A stretch of DNA of 64,000 bases from positions 62,001 through 126,000 of the forward strand of contig CAZIFB010000003.1 in NCBI GenBank assembly GCA_964538915.1, given 5' to 3'. A program made the position numbers and the translations under genes. The notes below the pieces were generated by a model. That model saw only the letters and a program-made list of their open reading frames with translations, had not been told where the DNA came from and did not search any database. Below are positions 1 to 7,648 of this stretch, piece by piece. This DNA is from JAEUHQ01 sp964538915 (GTDB taxonomy: Bacteria > Planctomycetota > UBA1135 > UBA2386). The first letter of the stretch is position 1; the number at the start of each line of letters is the position of its first letter.

Positions 1-182
1 CCGAGCCAGTCCGCGAACGCTGGGAAAGCCCAGCGATCGCCGACGCGTGCAACGAGAGGCAGGTCGTTCGCGAGCAGCGGCGCCAACACGCCGACCAGCA
101 CGACCGCGATTCCGAATGCGATCACGAGCCGCGACGCTCCCCGCTTCCCTGCAGCGGACGCCGGTGTCGAGCCGACGTTCAC
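1..182 (-). CDS. Peptide ABC transporter permease, OppC/YejE-like (partial, N-terminus only)
   Basis: Reading from a GTG at 182, the minus strand encodes about 60 residues before the window ends. A short polar N-terminus is followed by one hydrophobic segment (around residues 19-37) and then by a region with ANDLPLVARV and RWAFPAFADW. That pattern is typical of the start of OppC/YejE-type inner-membrane permeases, where the first membrane helix is followed by a small periplasmic stretch. The GTG overlaps the TGA of the preceding permease gene (GTGA), so the two are translationally coupled, as expected for the two halves of one membrane channel. The remaining helices and the EAA loop lie outside the window, so the substrate cannot be judged. 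Confidence 0.75.
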   Translation of the reverse strand, partial: MNVGSTPASAAGKRGASRLVIAFGIAVVLVGVLAPLLANDLPLVARVGDRWAFPAFADWL

Positions 183-1195
183 TTCGCGAGCCTCACGCGC
201 GGGTCGATCGCGCGATGCAGCAGATCGGAGACGAGCAGGGAGAGCAGCGTCGCGACGGAGGTCAGCACGACGATCGCCATCACCATCGCCTGGTCCTGGC
301 GCAGCACCGCGGTGAACGCGAGGTGTCCGACTCCGTCGAGCGAGAACATGTTCTCGACGACGATCGAACCCGCGACGAGCATCGGCAGGAGACTGCCCGC
401 CAGCGTCGCCGCAGGCGCGAGCGCGTTGCGAAGCAGGCGGCGCCGCAGACGGTGCGGCTCCGTGCCGAGCGCGCAGAGACTGATCGCGAACGGCTGGTGT
501 GCGGTCCGCGCGACCGAGTCGCGGACGAAGCGGACGACGAGCACAGACGGCAGGATCGCCATCACGGTGACCGGCAGCGCCATGTGCCACGCGAAGTCCG
601 CGATCTGGGCGAACAGCGACCACTCGGCCGCTCCGTCGCTGCGGAGCCCGCTCGCGGGGAAGAGGCGCCGGCGACCGGTGAGCATCAGCACGAGCAGCAT
701 CGCGAGCAGGAACTCGGGCACTCCGACGAGCACGAACATCGCGCGGCCGAAGAGGCGATCGGCGCGCGTGCCGACGCGCATGCCGCACCAGGCGCCGAGC
801 GGCATACCGAGGCCGAACGCGACGAGCAGCGCGAGCCCGCCGAGGCATGCGGTCACCGGCACGGTGTCACCGAAGCGACGCCAGAACGCGGCATGGTCCT
901 CGTTCGGACCCTCGAATCGCAACCGCAGCGCGTTGCCGAGCCACGCGGCATAGCGGCTCCAGAGCGGCACCGGCTCGCGCGTTTCCCGATCGACCATTCC
1001 GTAGTGCACACGCAGCTGCCACACCGCCTCGTCGCGCGACGCCGGATCAGCGAACGGATTGTCGTGCGCAGCGGTCAACGCCTCGATCTCGGCGCGATCG
1101 ACCGGTGCACTGTCGAGCACCACGAACGTGACGAGCGTGACGCCGAGCAGCGTCGCCGTCATCACGAGAAGCCGCAGCGCGAGCCAGCGGAACAT
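179..1195 (-). CDS. Peptide ABC transporter permease, OppB/DppB-like
   Basis: A 338-residue polytopic inner-membrane protein of the binding-protein-dependent permease family. It has an N-terminal helix (about 9-28), a large periplasmic loop, and then five hydrophobic segments between about 113 and 325. The cytoplasmic loop with ALGTEPHRLRRRLLRNAL fits the EAA motif that contacts the ATPase. The length and the long loop after helix 1 match OppB/DppB/YejB. It starts 3 nt after the stop of a murein-peptide-amidase-like gene and overlaps the next permease by GTGA, so the three form one operon. Together they suggest uptake or recycling of peptides, perhaps cell-wall peptides; the substrate is inferred from context only. 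Confidence 0.88.
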   Translation of the reverse strand: MFRWLALRLLVMTATLLGVTLVTFVVLDSAPVDRAEIEALTAAHDNPFADPASRDEAVWQLRVHYGMVDRETREPVPLWSRYAAWLGNALRLRFEGPNEDHAAFWRRFGDTVPVTACLGGLALLVAFGLGMPLGAWCGMRVGTRADRLFGRAMFVLVGVPEFLLAMLLVLMLTGRRRLFPASGLRSDGAAEWSLFAQIADFAWHMALPVTVMAILPSVLVVRFVRDSVARTAHQPFAISLCALGTEPHRLRRRLLRNALAPAATLAGSLLPMLVAGSIVVENMFSLDGVGHLAFTAVLRQDQAMVMAIVVLTSVATLLSLLVSDLLHRAIDPRVRLAK

Positions 1196-1198
1196 CGG

Positions 1199-1972
1199 TC
1201 AACCCGACAGGACGACGTCGAGGATCGCCGCCCGCGTTTCGTGCCATGCCGCCCACGGCTCGTGGCCGCGCGGGTACTCGAGCGTGAGGATCGGCAGGCC
1301 GAGGCCGCGGCCGACCCACGAACCGAGCGAACCGGGGGTCGCAGCGAACGAATCGGACGGCTTCACGCGATACCCCGACCGCGCGGAGAAGCGGCGCGCG
1401 AGGTCCTCGGCCGGGCCGTCGAAGTTGATGAAGTGATCGTCGTGCCAGCTGTGGGCGACGATCACGAGGTGGGGCCGTTCGTCGAGGATCAGATCGTGCA
1501 GCGCCCTCGCCTCGGGCTGGTCGAGAGGCCGCAGACCGAAGAGCCGGCTCGGCTGGAAGTTGGTCGCCGGATAGTTGCGGTTGAGGTCGACGCCGCGCGC
1601 GTTGCCCCGGGTGTTGCGAGCGGTGCCGTCGGGGTTGCAGTCCTCGAGGATGGTCAGGGTCACCGCTTCGAGCGCTCCCGGCACGGCTGCCAGAGCACGC
1701 GGCAGTTCGGCCGTCGCCACGCGGCCCTCGCGTTCGTTGCCGTGGATCCCGCCGACCCAGAGCACCCGCCGCGGACCCCGCCCCAATCTGGTCATCCGCA
1801 AAGGCCGCCCCTGCGTCGTCGTTCCGACGCTCTGCCACTGCAAGCGCACGTCGTCCCGAGCACCTTCCGTGGAGTAGGGTTCGGAGCGACCGCCCCCGGG
1901 GCGCGACGTGGTCATCGGATGGAATCCGACGCATCCACCGAGCACCAGCAGCAGCGACAGGGTCAGGCGCAT
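1199..1972 (-). CDS. M14-family zinc carboxypeptidase lipoprotein, MpaA-like
   Basis: A 257-residue lipoprotein with signal peptide LLLVLGGC and lipid Cys14. The M14 carboxypeptidase core is complete: the HxxE zinc motif in GGIHGNE (His77, Glu80), substrate-binding Asn131-Arg132 in GVDLNRNYP, third zinc ligand His174, and catalytic Glu232 in TLEYPRG. The short single-domain form with NPDG and LNRNYP resembles MpaA, which cleaves the gamma-D-Glu-diaminopimelate bond of murein tripeptide. Unlike cytoplasmic MpaA, this copy should sit outside the inner membrane. The first gene of a peptide-permease operon, it may trim peptides before import. I chose ATG 1972; an in-frame ATG at 1987 lies inside a probable -10 hexamer. 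Confidence 0.85.
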   Translation of the reverse strand: MRLTLSLLLVLGGCVGFHPMTTSRPGGGRSEPYSTEGARDDVRLQWQSVGTTTQGRPLRMTRLGRGPRRVLWVGGIHGNEREGRVATAELPRALAAVPGALEAVTLTILEDCNPDGTARNTRGNARGVDLNRNYPATNFQPSRLFGLRPLDQPEARALHDLILDERPHLVIVAHSWHDDHFINFDGPAEDLARRFSARSGYRVKPSDSFAATPGSLGSWVGRGLGLPILTLEYPRGHEPWAAWHETRAAILDVVLSG

Positions 1973-1982
1973 CGCGCCACGA

Positions 1983-1988
1983 ACCATA
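1983..1988 (-). promoter_or_regulatory. Probable -10 hexamer (TATGGT) for the MpaA-like operon
   Basis: TATGGT on the minus strand ends 10 nt before ATG 1972. It matches the TAnnnT pattern seen immediately upstream of many starts in this window. No convincing -35 is visible. The 218-nt gap to the divergent gene at 2191 shows no other signal I can support. Confidence 0.4.
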
Positions 1989-2190
1989 GCCAACTCGACC
2001 CTTCCATCCACGCCACCGGCGAATCCGTTCCACCCGGGCGAACGTGCCGCGGGGCTCCCGCCGGAGCCCGGCAACACACCCCACGCCGGATTTGTCCGGC
2101 TCCGCGCCCCAAAACGTCGCCTTGGCCGGACCAGCGACTTCGGCGCCCCAATTTCTGCCGGTTGCATCGTCGCTGATCCCCAGCACTCCG

Positions 2191-4275
2191 ATGAACATCA
2201 CTTCCGCCAGAACCGCCATTCTCGCCTTCGCAGCGCTGTCCAGCGCGATGGCTTCCGCTTCGGCCCAGAGCCTCTTCTCGCAGCACGGCGAGGTGGTGCA
2301 CGCCATCGGCGAAGCCATGCCTCCGGCAGCATTCGGCGTGACCCCGGCCCCCGGCGCGACGGTGTCGGCGACCTCCAACTTCGACAGCCCGTCGATCGAC
2401 CAGAACGGCACGATCCTCTACCGCGTCCGCATGGCGGGCGGCGGCGCCTCGAGCGGCATCGACGACCGCGCCTTCTGCCTCGGCCGCACGAACGGCGACC
2501 TCCTGATGGTGGTTCGCGCGGGTGACCCCGCCCCGGGCCTGCCGGGCTTCCTGCTCCGCACCGCGACGTCCGGCGTCCTGTCGAACCCGCCGCGCATCAG
2601 CCCCTACAACGAGTTCCTGTTCTTCCAGAGTTCGCTGTACGACAGCGTCGCCGGGGCCAACCCGCCGGCAACGGCCGACACCGGTCTCTTCTGGGGCCCG
2701 GTCGGCTCGATGACCTGCCTCGCGCGCGAAGGTGACCCGGTGGGCACCCTGACGGGGACCGGCGAGACCTGGGGTCCGTTCCTCAGCTCGAGCGAACTGC
2801 AGTACAAGCACATCAACTCGTCGGGCACCGTGCTCTTCGGCGGCCAGCTCCTCGGCGGCACGTCGACGACCGCGGACGACGGGATCATCGTGACGGGCTC
2901 CGTCGGGGCCCTGAGCCTCGTGCTCCGCGAAGGCGAAGTGTTCCCCGGCGGCTCGGTCGCCGTGCCTGCGTCGGGCGCGACGCAGATGTCGTTCACGATG
3001 CAGCTGAACGAGGCCGGCCAGGTCCTGCACGCCATCAACTTCTCGACGACGCTCGGCAGCCCGCCGGCGACGGCGGCCAACGACCGCGCTCTCGCGATCT
3101 GGACCCCGGGCGGTGGCCAGAGCGTGATCATCGCGCGCGAAGGCGACCAGGTTGCCGGCATGGCGCCGGGCGTGGTGTTCGCGACCGGCTGGGCCGTGAA
3201 CCAGGGCGCGGCGTGCTTCACGCGGTCGGGCAAGACCGCGATCTCGTCACCGATCAGCGGCACCGGCATCACCGGCGGCGTCAACGACAACGCCGTGCTG
3301 GTCGGCGGGCTCGCCGGCTGGACCGTCGCGATGCAGAAGGGCGATGCGTGCCCGGGCCTCTCGGGCGGCGAACTGTTCGGCTCGGTCAACAACTCCAGTC
3401 TGACCGTCACCGACGCCGGCGAAGTCGCGTTCTTCGGGTCGCTCACCGGACCGAGCGTGACGACCGCGAACGACACGTCGATGTGGGTCGGCTCGGCAGG
3501 AAACCTGAAGATGCTCGCCCGCGAAGGCGACCCGTGCCCCGGCCTGCCCGGCTACACGTTCCAGGCGATCACGTCGAACCCGCTGCTGCGCGACGGCGGC
3601 GCCGTGCTGGCGAACCTGGGCGTCACCGACGGGACGACCACGAAAACGGTCCTGTTCGGCTACACGCCACAGCTCGGCATGGTCGTGGTCATCGACCAGA
3701 CCGAGACCGTGACGACGATCCAGGGGACCGGCACGATCAGCACGCTGTCGTCGAACGCCGGTTTCGCCGGCAGCGACGGCGGTCAGACGATGTTCAACAA
3801 CCAGGGTGACTTCACCTTCCGCCCGAACCTGATCGGCGGCTCGACCGCCTGCATCATCCGCGGCCACCTCGGCAGCCTCATCGCGAAGCCCTCGGCGGTT
3901 CCGGTCGCCGGCGGTGTGCCGCAGAACTTCGTGATCGACGGCGGTCCTGCCAACGCGAACGGGCTCTACCTGGTCCTCGCCAGCGGCCTCGGCACGCGCC
4001 CCGGCTTCGGCTCGCCGCTCGGCACGCAGACGATCCCGCTCAACCCGGACCTGCTGTGGACGATCCTGTCGATCAACGCGGCCAACACGTCGCTGTGGGT
4101 CAACACGCTCGGCTTCACCGATGCGAACGGCAAGGGCATCGGGGCGTCGTCCTTCGTGATGCCGGTCGGATACCCGGAGTTCCTCGGCTCGACCGTCCAC
4201 CACTCGGTGCTGTTCTTCGACGGCAACCTGGTGTCGCACTACGCGAGCGAGCCGTCGGCGCTGAAGTTCTATTGA
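2191..4275 (+). CDS. Large secreted repeat protein (REGD-PGLPG repeats) with C-terminal module
   Basis: A 694-residue exported protein. The signal peptide ends near ASASAQ (residue 26). The body repeats a unit of about 70-90 residues in which a variant of REGDPxPGLPG is followed by an asparagine/glycine-rich strand and a short hydrophobic strand. Six copies can be seen: RAGDPAPGLPG, AREGDPVGTLTG, LREGEVFPGG, AREGDQVAGM, QKGDACPGLSGG and AREGDPCPGLPG. This resembles the secreted tandem-repeat family annotated as choice-of-anchor NxxGxxAF proteins, probably a beta-propeller-like surface protein. From about residue 591 a C-terminal module begins (GLYLVLASG ... PLNPDLL ... PVGYPEFLG), which recurs in the protein at 17812-18522. 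No enzyme motif is visible. The start is set by the signal peptide; there is no clear ribosome site. Confidence 0.8.
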   Translation: MNITSARTAILAFAALSSAMASASAQSLFSQHGEVVHAIGEAMPPAAFGVTPAPGATVSATSNFDSPSIDQNGTILYRVRMAGGGASSGIDDRAFCLGRTNGDLLMVVRAGDPAPGLPGFLLRTATSGVLSNPPRISPYNEFLFFQSSLYDSVAGANPPATADTGLFWGPVGSMTCLAREGDPVGTLTGTGETWGPFLSSSELQYKHINSSGTVLFGGQLLGGTSTTADDGIIVTGSVGALSLVLREGEVFPGGSVAVPASGATQMSFTMQLNEAGQVLHAINFSTTLGSPPATAANDRALAIWTPGGGQSVIIAREGDQVAGMAPGVVFATGWAVNQGAACFTRSGKTAISSPISGTGITGGVNDNAVLVGGLAGWTVAMQKGDACPGLSGGELFGSVNNSSLTVTDAGEVAFFGSLTGPSVTTANDTSMWVGSAGNLKMLAREGDPCPGLPGYTFQAITSNPLLRDGGAVLANLGVTDGTTTKTVLFGYTPQLGMVVVIDQTETVTTIQGTGTISTLSSNAGFAGSDGGQTMFNNQGDFTFRPNLIGGSTACIIRGHLGSLIAKPSAVPVAGGVPQNFVIDGGPANANGLYLVLASGLGTRPGFGSPLGTQTIPLNPDLLWTILSINAANTSLWVNTLGFTDANGKGIGASSFVMPVGYPEFLGSTVHHSVLFFDGNLVSHYASEPSALKFY

Positions 4276-4291
4276 TCGCGACTCCGCGATG

Positions 4292-4331
4292 ACGCTGCCC
4301 GTGCCCGCTGCTCCGCGGTCACGGGCAGTGT
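4292..4331 (+). terminator. Rho-independent-type terminator after the secreted repeat gene
   Basis: A 12-bp stem (4292-4303 with 4320-4331; CTGCCCGTG against CACGGGCAG plus three outer pairs including one G-U wobble) has a 16-nt loop and is followed by CGTTTT. It lies 16 nt after the stop of the plus-strand gene, in the convergent gap before the SGNH hydrolase gene. It may work for both strands, but the T run favours the plus strand. Confidence 0.7.
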
Positions 4332-4385
4332 CGTTTTCGGGCAGTGCGCGGATCCCACACCCGTGGCGAAGCACCGCGGCGCGGA

Positions 4386-5522
4386 TCAGCGCGCGCGGAA
4401 GAAGGCCGAAACCAGCTCCGCACGCTTCCGGTTGCCCGCGACGGTGAAGTGCACGCCGTCGGTGAACAGCTCCTTCGCGACGAGCTGCGGTGCGAGGTCG
4501 AGGACCGGAGTGTCGGTCTCGCGACCGATCCGGCGCACGATCTCGTTCGTCTCCTCGATCGCCGCCTGCACTGCCGGGTGGCCGATGTACGCCTGCCCAG
4601 GCCACTCGCGGTGGAACGCGAACGTCGACAACAACACACGCACGCCGTGCACCTTCGCGACCGCGAGCAGGCTGCGGAGGTTGCGCTCGAAGTAGACCGG
4701 CGGGTTCGCGGCGAGCATCGCTTCGATCGGCGTGTCGCGGAAGACACCCGTCGGATAGGCGCCGGCGTTGCGCTGCGCGCGGAACGCGAACGACCGGCAC
4801 GTCGGCGCGACGTCGCCGATGATGCGCATGATGCTCCCGTGCGGCTCGAGCACGCCGGCGCGGATGCTCACCAGGCGATAGAGCGCGCTGCGTTCGAACA
4901 GCGACGCCTCGCGCACGTGCTCTTGCCGGCACAGCCAGCCCGACCAGTCGCCGCGGTACGCGTCGTGTGGCCACACCATGCGCGGCAGCACGTCGTTGAT
5001 GCCGTGGTAGACGACGATCCAGTCGGGTGACAGGTCGAGCACCCGCGTCTCGAAGTTCACGAGCGTCTCGAGGGTCGTCCAGCCCGGGCAGCCGGCGTTG
5101 ATCACTTCGACCGTGCGACCCACCGAGCGCAGCTGTTGCTGCAGCAGCGAGGGCATCGACAGCGTGTAGTCCTCGACGCCTTCGCCGTACGTCGTCGAAC
5201 CGCCGCAGCACACGATGCGCTCGGTGCCCGCAGGTTTCTCGCGAGTGATCTCGTCACCGCGGAAGCCGAGCTCGTTGTGACGATTGGCTCCCTTGCGGTA
5301 GCTCTTCGCGAGCGCGAAGCCGAGGTGTCGGTGCGTGCAGAATCTCTCGAACACCCCGTATCGATCGCGCAGCTCGTCGATCGACGCGTAGCGCTGGAAC
5401 GCCGCCTCGTCCGCCACGAAGTGCAGCCACGCGCGGGTGCCGAGTTCGGCCGCGCCAGTCGCCGCCGCGAGCGCGAGCGTCGCGAGGAACAGTCGTCGCC
5501 GCCATGACTTCGTCCCGCCCAT
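4386..5522 (-). CDS. Membrane-anchored SGNH/GDSL-family hydrolase
   Basis: A 378-residue protein with an N-terminal hydrophobic anchor (about 11-27). The SGNH blocks are recognisable: nucleophile block CCGGSTTYGEG, GxND block as YHGINDV, and catalytic DxxH block as DGVHFTVAGN near the C-terminus. These are the signatures of SGNH esterases/lipases and O-acyl hydrolases acting on glycans or lipids. The anchor places the catalytic domain outside the cytoplasmic membrane. The gene starts 4 nt after the proline racemase family gene and is probably cotranscribed with it, though no metabolic link is obvious. A longer upstream frame exists, but ATG 5522 directly precedes the membrane segment. The substrate is unknown. 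Confidence 0.85.
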   Translation of the reverse strand: MGGTKSWRRRLFLATLALAAATGAAELGTRAWLHFVADEAAFQRYASIDELRDRYGVFERFCTHRHLGFALAKSYRKGANRHNELGFRGDEITREKPAGTERIVCCGGSTTYGEGVEDYTLSMPSLLQQQLRSVGRTVEVINAGCPGWTTLETLVNFETRVLDLSPDWIVVYHGINDVLPRMVWPHDAYRGDWSGWLCRQEHVREASLFERSALYRLVSIRAGVLEPHGSIMRIIGDVAPTCRSFAFRAQRNAGAYPTGVFRDTPIEAMLAANPPVYFERNLRSLLAVAKVHGVRVLLSTFAFHREWPGQAYIGHPAVQAAIEETNEIVRRIGRETDTPVLDLAPQLVAKELFTDGVHFTVAGNRKRAELVSAFFRAR

Positions 5523-5526
5523 CGCG

Positions 5527-6531
5527 TCAGATCCCGAAGCGGCAGGGGTCGTCCGGGTCGAGCACGAACGTCTGGAACCCCGTGATCCACGCCGACCCCT
5601 CGACCTCGGGCACGACGGCGTGGAACGGCCCGACCTTCGTCGTGCCGACGACGCGGGCCCGGAAGCGCGTGCCGAGCACACTCTCCGACGTGAACCACTC
5701 GCCGTCGGCGAGTGCGCCCTTCCCGTGCAGCACCGCGAGCTTCGCCGACGTGCCGGTGCCGCACGGCGACCGGTCGTACGCGGCACCCGGGCACAGCGTG
5801 AGCGCGCGCGACCCTGGCCCGCTGCCGTCGAGGTCCGCGAAGAGCTTCACGTGGTCGATCACCTCTTCCGCGCCCCGGTCGGGATGCACACCGAAGACAC
5901 GTTCGCGGACGAGCGCCTCGCGCACCGCGACGGCCGCCTGCATCAGAACCGGCAGGTGACTCTTCTCGATCTGCAGACCGAGCTGATCGGCTTCGACGAA
6001 GGCAAACCAGTTGCCCCCCCACGCGACGTCGGCGGCAACCTTGCCGAAGCCGTGCACCGGCACGATCGCACGCTGACGGAAGAGGAACGACGGCACGTTG
6101 GTGATGGTCACGCTGCGCGGCTTCCCGTCGCGCACCGCGACGCGGCACGGCACGACGCCGGCCGGCGTGTCGAGGACGACCTCCGTGAACGGCTCCACCG
6201 CCGCGACCATTCCCGTGGCGACCGCGATCGTCGCGACGCCGATGGCGCCGTGGCCGCACATCGCGAGGTAGCCCGCGTCGTTCGCGAACACGACGCCGAC
6301 GTGCGCGCGCGGATCGCACGGCGGCAGCAAGTACGCGAGCACGATCGCGTCGTGGCCGCGCGGCTCGAGCACGAGCGCCTTGCGCAGGTTGTCGTGGTGC
6401 GCCTGGAGATGCGCACGCCTCTCGACCATCGACGCGCCGGACACGAAGGGCAGACCCGACGTCACGATGCGCGTCGGTTCGCCCGCCGTGTGCGAGTCGA
6501 TCGCCGTCACGGCCTGCGAGAACTGGAGCAT
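5527..6531 (-). CDS. Proline racemase family protein, likely 4-hydroxyproline 2-epimerase
   Basis: A 334-residue cytoplasmic enzyme of the PLP-independent proline racemase family. Both catalytic cysteines are present: Cys92 in MCGHG and Cys257 in SPCGTGTS. With two cysteines the family members are racemases or epimerases; the Thr/Ser variant would be a dehydratase. The N-terminus IDSHTAGEPTRIV is highly conserved. HAGE-type sequence and length fit 4-hydroxyproline 2-epimerase or proline racemase; the substrate pocket cannot be read reliably by eye. ATG 6531 fits the family N-terminus; an in-frame GTG at 6558 is possible. A GAGAGG lies 17 nt upstream of ATG 6531. It is divergent from the PAP2 gene and precedes the SGNH hydrolase by 4 nt. 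Confidence 0.88.
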   Translation of the reverse strand: MLQFSQAVTAIDSHTAGEPTRIVTSGLPFVSGASMVERRAHLQAHHDNLRKALVLEPRGHDAIVLAYLLPPCDPRAHVGVVFANDAGYLAMCGHGAIGVATIAVATGMVAAVEPFTEVVLDTPAGVVPCRVAVRDGKPRSVTITNVPSFLFRQRAIVPVHGFGKVAADVAWGGNWFAFVEADQLGLQIEKSHLPVLMQAAVAVREALVRERVFGVHPDRGAEEVIDHVKLFADLDGSGPGSRALTLCPGAAYDRSPCGTGTSAKLAVLHGKGALADGEWFTSESVLGTRFRARVVGTTKVGPFHAVVPEVEGSAWITGFQTFVLDPDDPCRFGI

Positions 6532-6599
6532 CGCCGCATCATGCCATACGCCTCTCACTCGAGCCGGCTGCAGTCGTGGACCCGCGCGAACACGACGGC

Positions 6600-6605
6600 T
6601 AGCTT
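6600..6605 (+). promoter_or_regulatory. Probable -10 hexamer (TAGCTT) for the PAP2 gene
   Basis: TAGCTT lies 7 nt before ATG 6613 with no Shine-Dalgarno between. A transcript initiated 6-8 nt downstream would be leaderless. It sits in the 81-nt divergent gap with the racemase gene. Confidence 0.45.
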
Positions 6606-6612
6606 CGGCGCG

Positions 6613-7497
6613 ATGAAGGAACCTGCGCCGACGGCGTCACCGTTGCCCTGGCTGATGCCGTCCCTTCTCGCATGCCTCGGCGCCTGCGCGATCGACGGCA
6701 ACGCGCACGCAGGCTGCTTCGGTCTCGCGCGCCGTCCGCCCGCCACACAGGAGCCGGCGAAGCCGGAAGCGCGACCGGAGCGCGGCTGGTTCGGGCGGAC
6801 GATCGACACGATCGTCGCCGACCACGGGGAGTTCTACGACGGCGGCACGATGCTCGCGCTGGGCGGCGGTCTCGGGCTTGCGGCGCTGAGCGCCAACACG
6901 CAGCTCGATCGCGACATCTACGAGGACGTGCTGCCCGAGTGGCGCACCGAAGAGTGGACGGAGTTCCGCGACGACGTGCTGCCGTTCGGCGACGGCGCCT
7001 ACGTTCTGCCGACGCTGGCGGCAACCGCGATCGTCGCGCCGGCACTCGGCGGCGACGCAGTCGGCGAATGGGGTGAACGATCGCTGCGCGCGATCCTCCT
7101 CGGCGCGCCACCGGTGCTCGCGCTGCAGCGCCTGATCGGCGCCGGCCGCCCGGACGATCCGGCCAACACCACGTCGTCGGAGTGGGAACCGCTCCGCCAC
7201 TCGAATGGCGTGAGCGGCCACGCGTTCATCGGGTCGATCCCGTTCCTCACCCTGGCATCGATGCAGGACAACCTCGTGCTCGACGGGGCGTGCTACCTCG
7301 GCTCGACGCTCGTCGCGGGCGCGCGACTGCAGGGCTCGCGCCACTACTTCTCCCAGGTCGTGATGGGCTGGTTCCTCGGCTACCTCGCGGTCGAAGCGGT
7401 GTGCGACGCCGAGTCGGCCGGACCGACCGCTTCCGTGGCCTTCGTGCCGCTGCTCGGCGACGACGAAGTCGGCTTTCTCGTCGTACACCGCTTCTGA
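6613..7497 (+). CDS. PAP2-superfamily membrane phosphatase-like protein, divergent motifs
   Basis: A 294-residue protein with an N-terminal signal or lipobox-like stretch (LLACLGAC) and several hydrophobic segments. The PAP2 motifs are partly kept: Arg179-Pro180 of motif 1, Ser201-Gly202-His203 of motif 2, and Arg238 and His244 of motif 3. Two key positions differ: the lysine of KX6RP aligns with Gln172, and the motif 3 aspartate aligns with Gln248 in HYFSQVVMG. The PAP2 family includes lipid phosphatases such as undecaprenyl-diphosphate and lipid A phosphatases. With the two histidines and arginines intact it may still act, but altered activity is possible. It leads a same-strand run with an ArnT-like transferase and a PagL-like deacylase. 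Confidence 0.75.
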   Translation: MKEPAPTASPLPWLMPSLLACLGACAIDGNAHAGCFGLARRPPATQEPAKPEARPERGWFGRTIDTIVADHGEFYDGGTMLALGGGLGLAALSANTQLDRDIYEDVLPEWRTEEWTEFRDDVLPFGDGAYVLPTLAATAIVAPALGGDAVGEWGERSLRAILLGAPPVLALQRLIGAGRPDDPANTTSSEWEPLRHSNGVSGHAFIGSIPFLTLASMQDNLVLDGACYLGSTLVAGARLQGSRHYFSQVVMGWFLGYLAVEAVCDAESAGPTASVAFVPLLGDDEVGFLVVHRF

Positions 7498-7515
7498 GCG
7501 CCGCCCCCACCTCCG

Positions 7516-7541
7516 GAACTTACACGGCTGCGTGTAACTTC
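7516..7541 (+). terminator. AT-richer hairpin after the PAP2 gene, terminator or operator
   Basis: An 11-bp stem with one mismatch (7516-7526 with 7531-7541, GAACTTACACG against CGTGTAACTTC) has a GCTG tetraloop, 18 nt after the stop codon. It is unusually AT-rich for this window. No T run follows, so it may instead be a regulatory site for the gene at 7649. Confidence 0.4.
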
Positions 7542-7648
7542 TGCCCTGCCGGGCGCGGCAGGTCGCCCAACATGGGGCGGGGGACCGCCGTCCGACACGC
7601 CCGTCCGACGTCGCAGTCGTCGGTACGACCATTGCCCTCTGGACGACC

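Noticed and set aside
1973..1987. ATG 1987 as start of the MpaA-like gene
   Set aside because: The ATG lies within the hexamer TATGGT that stands 10 nt before ATG 1972, and the signal peptide begins naturally at 1972.
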